DNA of 64,000 bases from Gamsiella multidivaricata (taxonomy: Eukaryota > Mortierellomycota > Mortierellomycetes > Mortierellales > Mortierellaceae): assembly GCF_025024155.1 (NCBI RefSeq), contig NW_026251710.1, positions 682,001 through 746,000 on the forward strand, given 5' to 3'. The position numbers and the translations under genes are program-made. Position 1 is the stretch's first letter. The number at the start of each line of letters is the position of its first letter. Positions 1 through 10,169 of the stretch are shown in pieces. Under the pieces are notes generated by a model. That model searched no databases. It saw nothing but the letters and a program-made list of their open reading frames with translations, and was not told the origin of the DNA.

Positions 1-105
1 AAATGCATGGATCGCTACATGGAGGCATGGAACATCGTCTCTAGGACCTATATCAACAGAGTCCAGCGCGAGTCGCAGAACATGGGAGGTGCCGGTGGTC
101 TTTAA
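1..105 (+). CDS. TIM13: Tim13 small mitochondrial import chaperone, 3' end (partial)
   Basis: Reading frame 1 is open from the window edge and ends at TAA 103-105. The 34 visible residues begin [11 protein letters not shown] and end G-G-A-G-G-L. This is the end of the second CX3C motif and the C-terminal helix of Tim13; human TIMM13 has nearly the same CMDRYM-AWN-VSR pattern. Tim13 pairs with Tim8 in the mitochondrial intermembrane space and escorts hydrophobic precursors to the TIM22 machinery or to other membranes. The first CX3C and the start lie outside the window. The family match comes from memory of the conserved tail, but it is distinctive. Confidence 0.85.
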   Translation, partial: KCMDRYMEAWNIVSRTYINRVQRESQNMGGAGGL

Positions 106-1416
106 ATACACTTGGCTTTGTCAAATCTGTTTTCATTTCTACTATACTGCCAAATTTTTGTCTCCACCACGTCTTTTCATATTTTTTTCTTGGAAGCAGA
201 AAGTAGTAACAATAGACCAACGTATTTTGTACCACATCGCAATAAAGCCGAACGGACTGCCTATAAACTTTCAACACAGCAGTACGTGATAATGTTGCAC
301 AAACGGCACAAAAGGCACAACGGACAGCGGATTGCCAAATTCAATCGATCGCTTTGAAATGACGCCTCTCCATTAGTCTAGTGTTCGAATCGGCCTTATA
401 TTGACCCTTGCTATCGATTTAGTGGCACATGAGGACTGGATAATTGGCCTTCGTTGGCCTGGGAGGCCTGGGCGACCTGAGGAATGCAATTGGTCTGTAA
501 AGGAGCATCATGGTGCGGAACAAGGTTGAGAAAGAGAAGCTTTTGTGCAATGAGCACTTCAATGCATAGAATCGATGTACTTCTTCTTACTGCAACTCGC
601 TGCAACTCTTTTTCATCCTCGACCCATCCCGAAAGGTTGACAGCCGAGAATTTGTTTATTTGTTTGATCGTTTCTTAGAGATGAAGTACGAAATATGGGG
701 CCTTTTTCGAAAGGGGCACCAAAATAGGGCGGTTGGCAATTGAATTTGCGGTCAGGCACAGTAGACTCTTTTTTCTTTTTACGCGACCCGACCAAAGAAT
801 GCAGAAAAAAATGGGCTCCCATCGTAATACGCCTCGGCCTCATCCGCTTATCGCTCTTTGCTTCTTTCGCATCCTTGCTCATTCATATTTTATCCATGAG
901 GATGTGAGAAAATATGAGAATATGAAAGCCAGCTCGTTGCTGGCACATGCAATTGATGCGGTTTACTATGATTTCTATGGTTACTATATTTCTTATAATT
1001 CCTTGCATTTCGATAGACCATGCGAACCTGGTGAGAACACAAGAGACCATAGAGACCATGGTGATGGAAAAGACTTTATATTTATAAAGTTGACCACCAT
1101 TGGCACCACCGCTGCCACTCCCGAGCTGTGGATGCATCCTCCCTACTTTGACCCCGTTCACCCGCAAAAGCTGCATTCTTCTTCCCGAGGACGGGACAAT
1201 TTACTTGTATGCTTTTCTTTTCTCTTTCTTAATCAAATTCCTTTGCAACATTCATTCCTTCCTTTCCAACCTACGTGCCTGTCTTTATTGCGTTGATTGC
1301 CTTTATTCCCCGTTGCGCCATCGTCCTCTCTCTTGCGCACTCGCCTCGTCTGTGGAACCAAGTCTCTTCATCATAGCAACACTTCCCTTCATACTCATTA
1401 TAATTAACAATCAACA
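106..1416. other. intergenic, TIM13 to oxygenase gene
   Basis: No convincing gene. The stretch holds the TIM13 3' flank and the upstream region of the oxygenase gene. A T/A-rich palindrome (ctttatatttataaag) lies near 1074-1089, about 330 bp before the next ATG. The last 200 bp are C/T-rich, as before many genes here. Confidence 0.5.
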
Positions 1417-3028
1417 ATGGCATGTCCAGCGGGATTCACATTCGATACATTCTCCCACAAGGGCTCCTTCGCCGCCTGTACAGAGACGCTTCAGCCTGGC
1501 GAGCGAGTCATGTTCTATGACAACGATATTGTCTGGAGCACTAAACATTTCCCTGCCAGTCGCCTGGAGCCTCTCCGACAAGTGGGAGACGTCCTTGCGG
1601 ACAACGCGCTGGAGGCCTTGAAAATCAAACCAGGACAAGACGCTTACAGTGCCCTGCTTGAATACACATCTCGCCCTGAAAGCGAGCAAAAGAGTCCTGC
1701 GCCCAGACTACTCATGGAACAGCTGATGACTGTTCCTGAGTGGGTTAACTGGGAACAGGTGCGTAGGGGACAACAGGTTTACTGGTGAGTGATTATCCTC
1801 TTATCCTGTACCTTTATGTCTATGCAGTCAATCCAGCTGTCTGCATGCATTCTTCCCGACCTGTGAGCCTTGTACCTTCCATTTGACCCTAACTTTTTTT
1901 TTTCTTTTTTTTTCACACTCTTCCCGTTCTCCCGTAAACAGGCGCTACTGTCTATTCATCTCTCATGCACTCCTTCACTTCTCGCTGACTGGCGGTTTTG
2001 CGATTCCCAAGGTTACTAAGGTCCTCAACTCGACAGGCTACCTCTTCGGCAAGAGGACCAAGGAACGTGTCTACGAGACATCCCAGTTCGTGGTCGATGT
2101 CGCCCATTCCCTCGAGTACCTCCAGCCCGGTACTGGTGTGGGTTGGGCTGCCATTATCCAGGTTCGCTTCCTTCATGCGGGAGTCCGCGCTCGACTTTCG
2201 CGCATGAGTCGAGCCCATTCCAAATACTATAATATTGAAGAGCACGGCGTACCCATTAACCAAGAAGACATGCTCGGAACCCTGTTCTCGTTCTCCAACA
2301 CCATGTGGAGGGTGATGGAGCTCAAGATGGGCGTCAGCATGACATACCAAGAGCGTGAGGACTTTATGCATCTATGGCGCTATGTCGGCTACATGCTGGG
2401 TGTCGACGATGTCTTGGGCGCCACCCGTAGCCCTGAACTGGCCGACGCGTGCCTCGAATCGATCTTCCTACATCTGGTCACTCCAGACGAGGAGAGCGGC
2501 CGCATTTGCACAACATTCCTCAAAAATATGTCCCCAGAGCCCGTCACCTGGAGCAAAGCGATCACAGCCATCGGGGTCCCAGACCCATTCAAGATTCACA
2601 TGGCGCTGGCTGAACGGTTGTTGGGGGTCGATTTCTGGAGAGTAACCGGTCTGCCATCCATGACGCGGCGTTACCGGTACGTAACCAAGGCCATCATGTT
2701 CCTCCTCCTGCTCGACCTCTGGCTAATCACGAAGGTGCCAGGGTGGTTCGGCGTCCGGAACTCCATGATCCGAAAGGCGCAGGCATGGTGGATTGCGATG
2801 TATATTGGCAAAAAACGCTCGAAGTTTGTACTGAAGGTGATGCCGAAGGAGTCGCCGCAGGATTGGAGCGATGCCTCAAGCAATCAAGTAGTCAGCAAAT
2901 CTACGGAAAAATCGCTCGTTCGTGGACGCGTTTGGCCCATGGTACTGACAGCTGGCTCTGCAGCGATCGGTATGACATTCCTGAGGCGGAGCGGTCGCTC
3001 TCGCGCTCGGATGCTTCGCTTCATCTAA
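1417..3028 (+). CDS. mpaB / rubber-oxygenase-type heme oxygenase (DUF2236 family)
   Basis: Exons 1417-1784 and 1942-3028 give 484 residues. The family is the ER-bound oxygenase mpaB/mpaB'/latex-clearing (Lcp) catalytic domain, b-type heme proteins that cleave isoprenoid double bonds; in mycophenolic acid synthesis mpaB cuts a farnesyl chain. Visible hallmarks are G-W-A-A-I-I-Q-V-R-F-L-H-A-G-V-R with the candidate heme-face histidine near residue 201, then G-V-P-I-N-Q-E-D-M-L-G-T-L near 220. A hydrophobic segment (AIMFLLLLDLWLITKVPGWF) follows, and another lies near the C-terminus, so membrane attachment is likely. The intron is GTGAGT..AG in phase 2 and restores the tryptophan codon. No prenyltransferase or polyketide synthase lies beside it, so a role in a biosynthetic cluster is not supported. 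The natural substrate is unknown. Confidence 0.85.
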
Positions 3029-3317
3029 TTCAGTACATAGTATTCATTCGCAATTGTAATAAAAAAAAGGTCCTGCGAAAACTGGTCAACCAGCCAATCA
3101 GTCGCATTACTCATTTCAAACTTTCGTCAGGCTGAGCTGGGACCGTGCTCAGCCTAAGAGAACCGTAGTGTCTATCTTCCATCATTTTCTATACGGCTAC
3201 ACTTTTTTCTTTTTTTTTTCTTTTTTCGCTGCCTTTTGGTACCAACTGCTATCACTGGCAAGCACTTGAAGGATAGATCGAGGTACAAGGGCTGCTGAAT
3301 ATACTTCACGATCAACA

Positions 3318-4985
3318 ATGCCACACAACACCAAGCATTACGACACCCTCGGCGTATCGCCTACTGCTACCGAAACCGAAATCAAAAAGGTAGCAAAAGG
3401 TGATCTCAGGAATGAATCTTCATTCTAAATGCAAAAAAAAAAAAAACTTTGAGCCAAGAATGAATTAGCTATCAATTTCTAACCCTCAGGGCCTTGGACA
3501 ATGCAGGCTTACAGGAAACTAGCCATCAAGTACCATCCGGACAAGAATCCTGATGCCGGGGACAAGTTCAAAGACATCAGGTACCTTTTAGCTGAACGTT
3601 AAAGTGCTGCCTGTAATCTAGAAATTTCTACTGAGCGGCAATCTTACGGCTCCTCCTTGTGCATAATAGTCATGCCTATGAAATACTAAGCGATCCAGAA
3701 AAACGAGAGTCGTACGACCGATATGGCGACGAAGACCCTTTAGACGTAGCTGGATGGGGTGCCGCCATGGACCCAACGGATGTGTTTGCGCAATTGTTCG
3801 GTGATGTTGCTGGTTCCTTTGGAAATCCAATGAATAATAAGCGACCGCGCAAGGGCGAAGATCTGATTCACAAGTACAGTCTCTCTCTGGAGGAACTCTA
3901 CATTGGGAAGAAGGTCAAATTCTCGCTGCAAAAGAATGTCATCTGTAGACAATGCCAAGGGTAAAATCCTCGTATCGTCGAGTACACGATTGAAAGGCGC
4001 CTTGGTCAGTCAAACTAATGAATCGATTCGAATTTCTATACTTACAACTAAATAGCAAGGGCGGTAAACCGGGGTCCGTCAAGAGATGTAGTGCCTGCAA
4101 TGGCCTCGGTACCAAAGTCGCCACTCGCCAGATGGGACCAGGAGTGATAACGCAGACGCAAAGTACCTGCGCTTCATGTAGGCTGTCTAGGGTCTCTCAC
4201 TTTTTTTTTTTTTTTTTTTTTTTTAAGTAACCTTAACGCTTATTTCTTGCATAGGTAACGGTGATGGCGAGGCTATACGCGATAAGGATCGCTGCAAGCA
4301 ATGCAAGGGCGCTAAAGTTGTCAATGAGAAGAAGGCGATGGAGATCTTTATTGAGAAGGGTATGCGACACGGCGAAGAGATCATTATACGGGGTGCAGCT
4401 GACGAACAACCCAGCATCGAGTCTGGCGATGTTGTGCTGGTTCTGCAGCAGAGGCCCCATCCTGTTTTCGAGCGTCAAGGATCTGATTTGTTCTGTAAAG
4501 TCAGGATCAGCCTCGCCGAAGCTCTCTGCGGATTCTCAAAGATTCTGCTGACCCATCTCGACGGCCGCGGCATTCATGTTGAACAACCTGCTGGGCAAGT
4601 TATCAAACCAGGAGATACCAAGCGCATCACTGGAGAAGGAATGCCGCATCGCAAGCAGCCAGTTGACAAGGGTGACCTCTACATCGCCTTCGATATTGAA
4701 TTCCCGGAAAGCAACTGGTTGACGCCTGAAAAGTTGAAGGTGTGCTTTTGATCCCATGGCTGTTTTTGTCTCTCAAAGCACGACACTGACTTTCTTTATT
4801 ATACGCTTCTTTTTTGCTCTATACCAAAGCACCTTGAGCCACTGCTACCCGATCGCGGTGAAGCACCTGCGGTGCCCGAGCTTGTTGACCATTACGAACT
4901 CTCTGATGCCAGTATGAAGGACTTTGGCGCTAGGCAATCCCACGCTGGCAATGCATACGACTCAGACAACGAATCCGAGGTTTAA
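3318..4985 (+). CDS. class A (type I) Hsp40 / DnaJ co-chaperone
   Basis: Six exons (3318-3389, 3507-3580, 3670-3960, 4056-4177, 4255-4739, 4830-4985) give 399 residues and all phases fit. Order: J domain (1-70) with Y-H-P-D-K carrying the HPD motif that stimulates Hsp70 ATPase; a very short linker in place of a glycine/phenylalanine-rich region; a DnaJ zinc finger (about 140-205) with four CxxC-type pairs (CRQC, CSAC, CASC, CKQC); then the peptide-binding C-terminal domain with G-M-R-H-G and D-G-R-G. It resembles Ydj1/DNAJA. It ends D-N-E-S-E-V without the CaaX farnesylation box of Ydj1, so it is probably a soluble paralogue. The intron at 4178-4254 carries a run of about 24 T. Confidence 0.9.
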
Positions 4986-5276
4986 TACGGCCCGCAAGAA
5001 GGAGTACAGTGCGCGCAATCATGAAAGTCCTATAGCTATTTGCATGAATGATATACAATCCCATGCCTCCGCGATGAAATAAAAGCGACTACGTCACATG
5101 TCTGGTCTCGACCTCGACCACAACTTCATCTCCCCTCAGTCGTTCCACCGTGCTGGATGCACTCGTGCCCAGCATCGCATCGCCCCTCATCATATTCTTT
5201 CCCGTATAGTACATCGCTTTTGTAAAGTATCATTCGCTTTTTCATCGTCGGCCACCCTCTTCCACATATACACATC

Positions 5277-7076
5277 ATGACTGGAACCCCTCCTGGTAAA
5301 AAAAAAAAAAAAAAAAACTCAATACCTCGTACTTCGCGTATATTGTGCATCGCCTCTTTTTGAAAAGGATGGGTAAATCATCAAAGTAATCAGTAAGTGT
5401 ACCCTTCTTCATAACCAACGAACATAGCTGGCTGGGAGAGCCTGAACGAACGGCAGACGAGTTTGCTCATGGAACAACGGAGGGAGATTGACAATGCAGA
5501 AGCAGGTATGCCCACAAACACGCCCGTCGGGTCCAAGATCATATCACCATTGTTCTGGTTTGGTGACAAGGCCGTGAATATCAGACACACTTACATGAAT
5601 GCCCTTCCTTCCCTTCGTCCATAGGCATTCTGAATAATGCTCAATCACTCCTCGGCCCCGACACTGTCAATTCGCTCTCAGGACTCGTCAACCCACAAAC
5701 TCTCGCCGTTTTTCGCGATCAGGACCGATGGAAGAAGCTTTCTCGAGCAGGATCTCAATCAGCCTCGGTACCTATCAATAACGATGTCTTGAAGATATCG
5801 ACTTCGTGGACAGGAATCCGATCGCAGCTGGATGCCGAGGGTATGCTTACTTTCCCACGGGTACACCCAATAGAATAGCGCAGACGATCCACAGCGAGTA
5901 GTACTTATACTTTACCGTCATCTCCTGCTTCCCAACCAACTTAGAACATTGCGAGCTTTCGGAAAAGGTTTCCCAGTCGAAATCAAAGACACCGACCGCT
6001 TCACGTTTGGAATATAAGGAGATGAGGACTTATGGTGGAATGCCCATGTCGGACGACTTGGTGGTGGTTACATGCACCAGCTGCGATAAACCCATGATCC
6101 CGAGCGCGTACAAGGAACATCGAGGTGAATATCTTTCGAGAAAGTTAGCTGCTTGTTGTCTGCTTTGTTCTTTTCCGGCATATCATTTAATTTTCTGTGC
6201 TTCGGACCTACAGCAAAATGCAAGGCCCAGTTGGCTGAAGCATCAGCCGAGTCACCTTTGGTGATTCGAACAGATATCCAGGACAAGAAGGCAGATACAT
6301 CCAGAATAAAGAAGAGGAAAGAGTCTACGACTATGGAAGGTAATTAAGACTGATCAAGTTCATTAGTTGACATATGATTATACCTGCATGCGATGGAGAT
6401 CAACTGACAAGCGTTTGTGTTGGAATAAAGAACCTGAGACGCCATTATCAACAGTCGAAATGTCACCGCCACCCACTCCTGAGAAGAAGCCTCACGAAAA
6501 GAAACAAAAGGTTGCGAAGCCGCCAAAGGTCAAGCCTCCTGGTCGAATTAAGGGCCCATTGGACCTGGACAAACAGTGTGGTGTGGTTATGATCCCTGGT
6601 GGACCTCCCTGCGCTCGCTCACTGACCTGTAAAAGTCATTCTATGTCCTCAAAGCGAGCAGTGGAGGGTCGTTCTCGGCCATATGACGTATTGCTTGGAA
6701 TGTATCAAAAGAAACCTGTACCAGGTACGTTTCCATTGTACTTGCTTTCGTGTGAGATGAGGCATCCTTCTGGCCGGAATATTAATTTTGCTTTCTTACT
6801 CAAATAGTCAAAGACGAAAAGGCCAACCGAGACTCTGAGGTTCCTCTTGCCGAAAAGGAGGATGTTAACGTGGATTCAGATGAGGAATATAACGATCTAC
6901 TAGATGCAGTTAGGAGTTACGAACCACAACCCTTGGCTACGCGCCCGACGACATATATTCGCAGACGTAACAAATGCCACAGGATCCGGGAGCTGCTCAT
7001 GGATGCACTCAAAGGACCATGCAGGCCGATTCTTCCAGGCGGATCGGCGCACGAACAATCATCAATGCACCTTTGA
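5277..7076 (+). CDS. SGF73: SAGA deubiquitinase-module subunit Sgf73 / ataxin-7-like
   Basis: Exons 5277-5295, 5428-5505, 5625-5840, 5945-6124, 6214-6339, 6431-6724 and 6808-7076 give 393 residues. The SCA7 zinc-binding domain is clear at about 253-305 ([14 protein letters not shown], then L-T-C-K-S-H). An N-terminal C-T-S-C...H-R-A-K-C zinc finger lies near 140-165. Sgf73/ataxin-7 tethers the Ubp8 deubiquitinase module to SAGA, which removes ubiquitin from histone H2B. A basic proline-rich segment joins the two domains and an acidic stretch follows. All six introns are in phase 1. The start is the first ATG that joins in frame to exon 2; exon 1 codes for only six residues and one base. The first intron opens with a run of A straight after GT. 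Confidence 0.9.
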
Positions 7077-9061
7077 ATTTAAATTGGTTTTTTCATGCCT
7101 GCTTTTTCGCTATTTTGTCTTTTGTGCATGACGATCGTCTTGGTCTTTTTGCTTCCTTATTCTCACTCTTGTAAAATCCTGTACTTCTAATTGATCGCGA
7201 ATAAACTGAGCTGAAGAGCGCACGCCGATTTCCCTCCAAATATTCCTTTCTTGAAGCAATGATGACAGGGGCCAAATCATGCTCTTTGAAAGCCAGAACA
7301 TGGACTAAACGACGCATGTATTCCTGCAACATCTCTGAGTATGCCAAAGCGTAGATCTTGAAGTTCATTAGACTCTTTTCCGAGAATAGTCAAAGCCATA
7401 TATTTGTTGGGTCTGTAGAAAGATGAAAAGGGGCGAAATACCTAAGGTAATCCGCTTCCTGCTGTATCCTGAAGTACAAAACGGCTCATGTTCTCAGTCT
7501 GGTTTGCCTCCTAGTAAACTTCTCTCCCATGGCTTTTTTAGCATACTTATTTTTTTTTTCTAGGAGGTGGAGCGCAGACAGTTCATGAACAGATCGTAAG
7601 AATATGAATATGTGTAAATGGGAGGGATATTACGCTTATTGACAGGCCCAGTGACAGGAATAATATCTCCTGGGATCAAAGACGGAAAAGTGAGCGCTGA
7701 TTGGGACCAAGGGCACTTTTCGTCTTTTACTTGTTAAGTTGAGCAGGGAGAGCGGCCATCCACGCTTTTTATTTCCTCAACGACCTGCACCCCGTCTGCG
7801 CACCTTTTCTCTTCTTCGTGGATATTCTCATCACGAATCGTGATTCCTCCGAACATGCAGGTCTTGCCTCGTATCCTTTTTTTTTTTGTTTGCGCCCATC
7901 AGTATATCGTTTAAAGGGGTAGACGATTCGCCCTGTGTGCTTTCCCAGCGGTAGTAAGTATTGCATAGTTCAGAGGTAATCAGCTAAGCGAATTTATATA
8001 CATTAAAACATGGTGGCCGCACAGTCATGGTCTTTCGAGAGAACAAGTAAAAAAAAGAGTCGCTTCAATAATCAGCGTCGCAGATTTCTAGGGATTCTCA
8101 GCTCATAGTTGCCTGTATTCCTGCCTTTTTATGGATCACTTCAAGGCGCACAACCTACTGACGAGAGGAAGGGAGGCTCTCCGGTGTATGTGGCCTGTAC
8201 ATTGAGAACTGCTGTGCTTCTGTAAGAGATAAGCGAGTTGCCTGAGTGAACGAGTATAATGATTTTTTAGGAGGCAGAGGTAACAAGATGGACTGTAGGA
8301 CGGAAGATTCAAGTTGAGCTGTCTATGTATTCATCCATGCGCGTGCAATCAGAGAGCGAGAGTTTGAAAGGGTTTGTGGATAATGAAAGCCGTCGTTGTG
8401 TTTCCTTACTGTAGTCCATTTAGTAGTGTCGATGTTTCCCATCATCTTCCATCCTCCTTGCGGCGAGTTCTCCTAATACTCTGTATCCAAGGTCAAAAAA
8501 TGAGCAGCAAGGATCCTGTGGTGGATATGCTATCGTGGCATCGGATCTCATCGGACACTTTATTTTAAGTAGACCAGATATCACGCACGAGGATCTTGAA
8601 TTGTTTCTTTTTTAAAGAAAAGAAAAAAAACTCCCTGTAGGAGTAGACCAAGTGTAATAATTGGAAGAGGCTCTTTCTTGTACGCGTCCAAATGGGATGG
8701 TGGTGCAGATGCAGATGTGGTCTGTGCGCAAAGGCATGTCTGCACTGCTGTGGTTTTTCATACATACTGTGCACATGTTTATCGACAATGCCCCAAATGG
8801 GCATATTGCGTGTATAGGCAAGTGTACGAGTATGCGCAAGTGTGAGCATTTTGCGCATGCGAAGGCCCACTCTGTCTCGTCCTGTCTTTTCTTTCTGTTT
8901 CTACTTTCCCTTCTTGTTTCTCCTTCTTTCCTCCTTCTTTTCTTCACCCCATCGCACAGGACTGTCATCCACGCCACCACTCTCTTGTCGCGCATACTTC
9001 TCCACTTCTCTCTCTCTCTTTATCTTATCCTTTCATTACTTTTTCCCTACTCCCTGCCTTC
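7077..9061. other. intergenic, mostly without recognisable genes
   Basis: Apart from the doubtful minus-strand coding pieces at 7110-7740, described separately, I see nothing that reads as a gene. Both strands are dense in stops. Pyrimidine-rich tracts occur at 7550-7560, 7875-7890 and 8880-9060; the last looks like a promoter or 5' leader. Confidence 0.4.
7110..7740 (-). pseudogene. possible decayed or spliced minus-strand gene, not recognised
   Basis: Three protein-like minus-strand stretches follow one another. About 7735-7560 contains S-L-I-P-G-D-I-I-P-V-T-G-P. About 7515-7445 reads E-A-N-Q-T-E-N-M-S-R-F-V-L-Q-D-T, preceded by a good 3' splice site. About 7415-7100 starts P-N-K-Y-M-A-L-T-I-L-G-K-E-S and, one frame over, continues Y-S-E-M-L-Q-E-Y-M-R-R-L-V-H-V-L and E-H-D-L-A-P-V-I-I. 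They cannot be joined into one open frame: an in-frame TAG sits at the apparent donor near 7445 and a frame jump follows K-E-S. I do not recognise the family. It may be a relic, or a real gene with introns I have misplaced. Confidence 0.25.
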
Positions 9062-9535
9062 TTGTCTGTCTGCACTACTCGCATCGCTCGCTCGCTCAAT
9101 CCAGCCATCCGTTCAGGTCAAACGCCTCAGTCAACTATATCCTCATATCATACAGTACAAGACACACGTTACACGTCGACATCGACTCTTAATAGCGCTG
9201 CACAATCGACGGCATCCAACCTCGTCAAGCACTTGCGTTGCGTCTTTGCCACCAGTCATTCTCTAATCTCTTCAAACTCGACATCCTCAAAGTCGTTCTC
9301 TACTTCACGTATCTCAAACGCGACGTCAGTAGCAAGCTCACCGGCACAGCACATGCCTGATCTACAGCGACATACTGTCGACCTCTCGGCATGGTCTTTT
9401 TCGGCGACGATGCAGTCAGACGATGCAGTATCCAAGCAGAAGCCAGATACCTCTGACGAGAGCATGAGCGAAGGATTTAGTAGAGGAGTACCAATGTCAC
9501 AACTTCCACTCTATGCAAGCATCTGGGATCAGGTA
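9062..9535 (+). other. Ser/Thr-rich open frame, possibly 5' leader of the RING/RRM gene
   Basis: An open frame with many S, T and Q residues runs from 9062 to a good donor (CAG|GTACGT) at 9535. A matching acceptor (CTAACTCAG) lies four bases before the ATG at 10170. Joining the two directly puts the downstream gene out of frame. The region is therefore better read as a transcribed 5' leader with an intron than as coding exon 1. A separate small gene cannot be excluded. Confidence 0.3.
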
Positions 9536-10169
9536 CGTGCAACCGGCTCACATTCAATGTACTTGGTCCTGCAGCGGAGATGGCAAAGGGACACACCGCT
9601 CATCACCGCTAGTCATCCTATGCAATGAAATCCTACGGCAACCATCCGGTATAGACCGATCCGATCTGTCCGCTCATTGTAGTTCAAAATGTGTGTCTGT
9701 TCAACTGGCAGGGATGAGAAATTAATGCAAACGCCAAACATCCCTACACTGTGAGCAACTTCCCCCCTGTGCCATCATTCTTTATATCCACACGCCTCTC
9801 TCTAATGCCAATCCTCCGCTCGCTCACTCACTTGTTCCATTTAACCACATACTCTTCTGAACGCTGCCGCGAATATTTTATATCTCTCACCTGTCTTTGA
9901 GTATGTTTCTCCGAAGTCTTGGCAGAAAAGATAACCAGCACGTCGCAGATGCCCACACCCCTATTGCTCGTTATAATTTTTGTTGTCAACCATCGTGGGC
10001 CCCTTTTTCATGAGATTATTAGAACGTTGCAAAGATGTCCTACTATAGGCGCTCCCTCTCTCCTTCGGTGGCGGATCCTTAAATATTTGAGATTAATACA
10101 ATTAACATAACCTGCCGAACATTCTCTTTCGTGTTCAATATGCCTTCGTCTTAGCCTAACTCAGTCTCG
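9536..10169 (+). other. probable 5' UTR intron before the RING/RRM gene
   Basis: No coding potential seen. The stretch is bounded by GTACGT at the left and a C/T-rich acceptor ending at 10165 at the right. It is A/T-rich towards its 3' half, with a possible branch site just before the acceptor. I infer an intron of about 630 bp, long for this window. Confidence 0.35.

Noticed and set aside
361..420. gtgttcgaatcgg, resembling a tRNA B box
   Set aside because: No A box at the right distance and no acceptor stem can be drawn.
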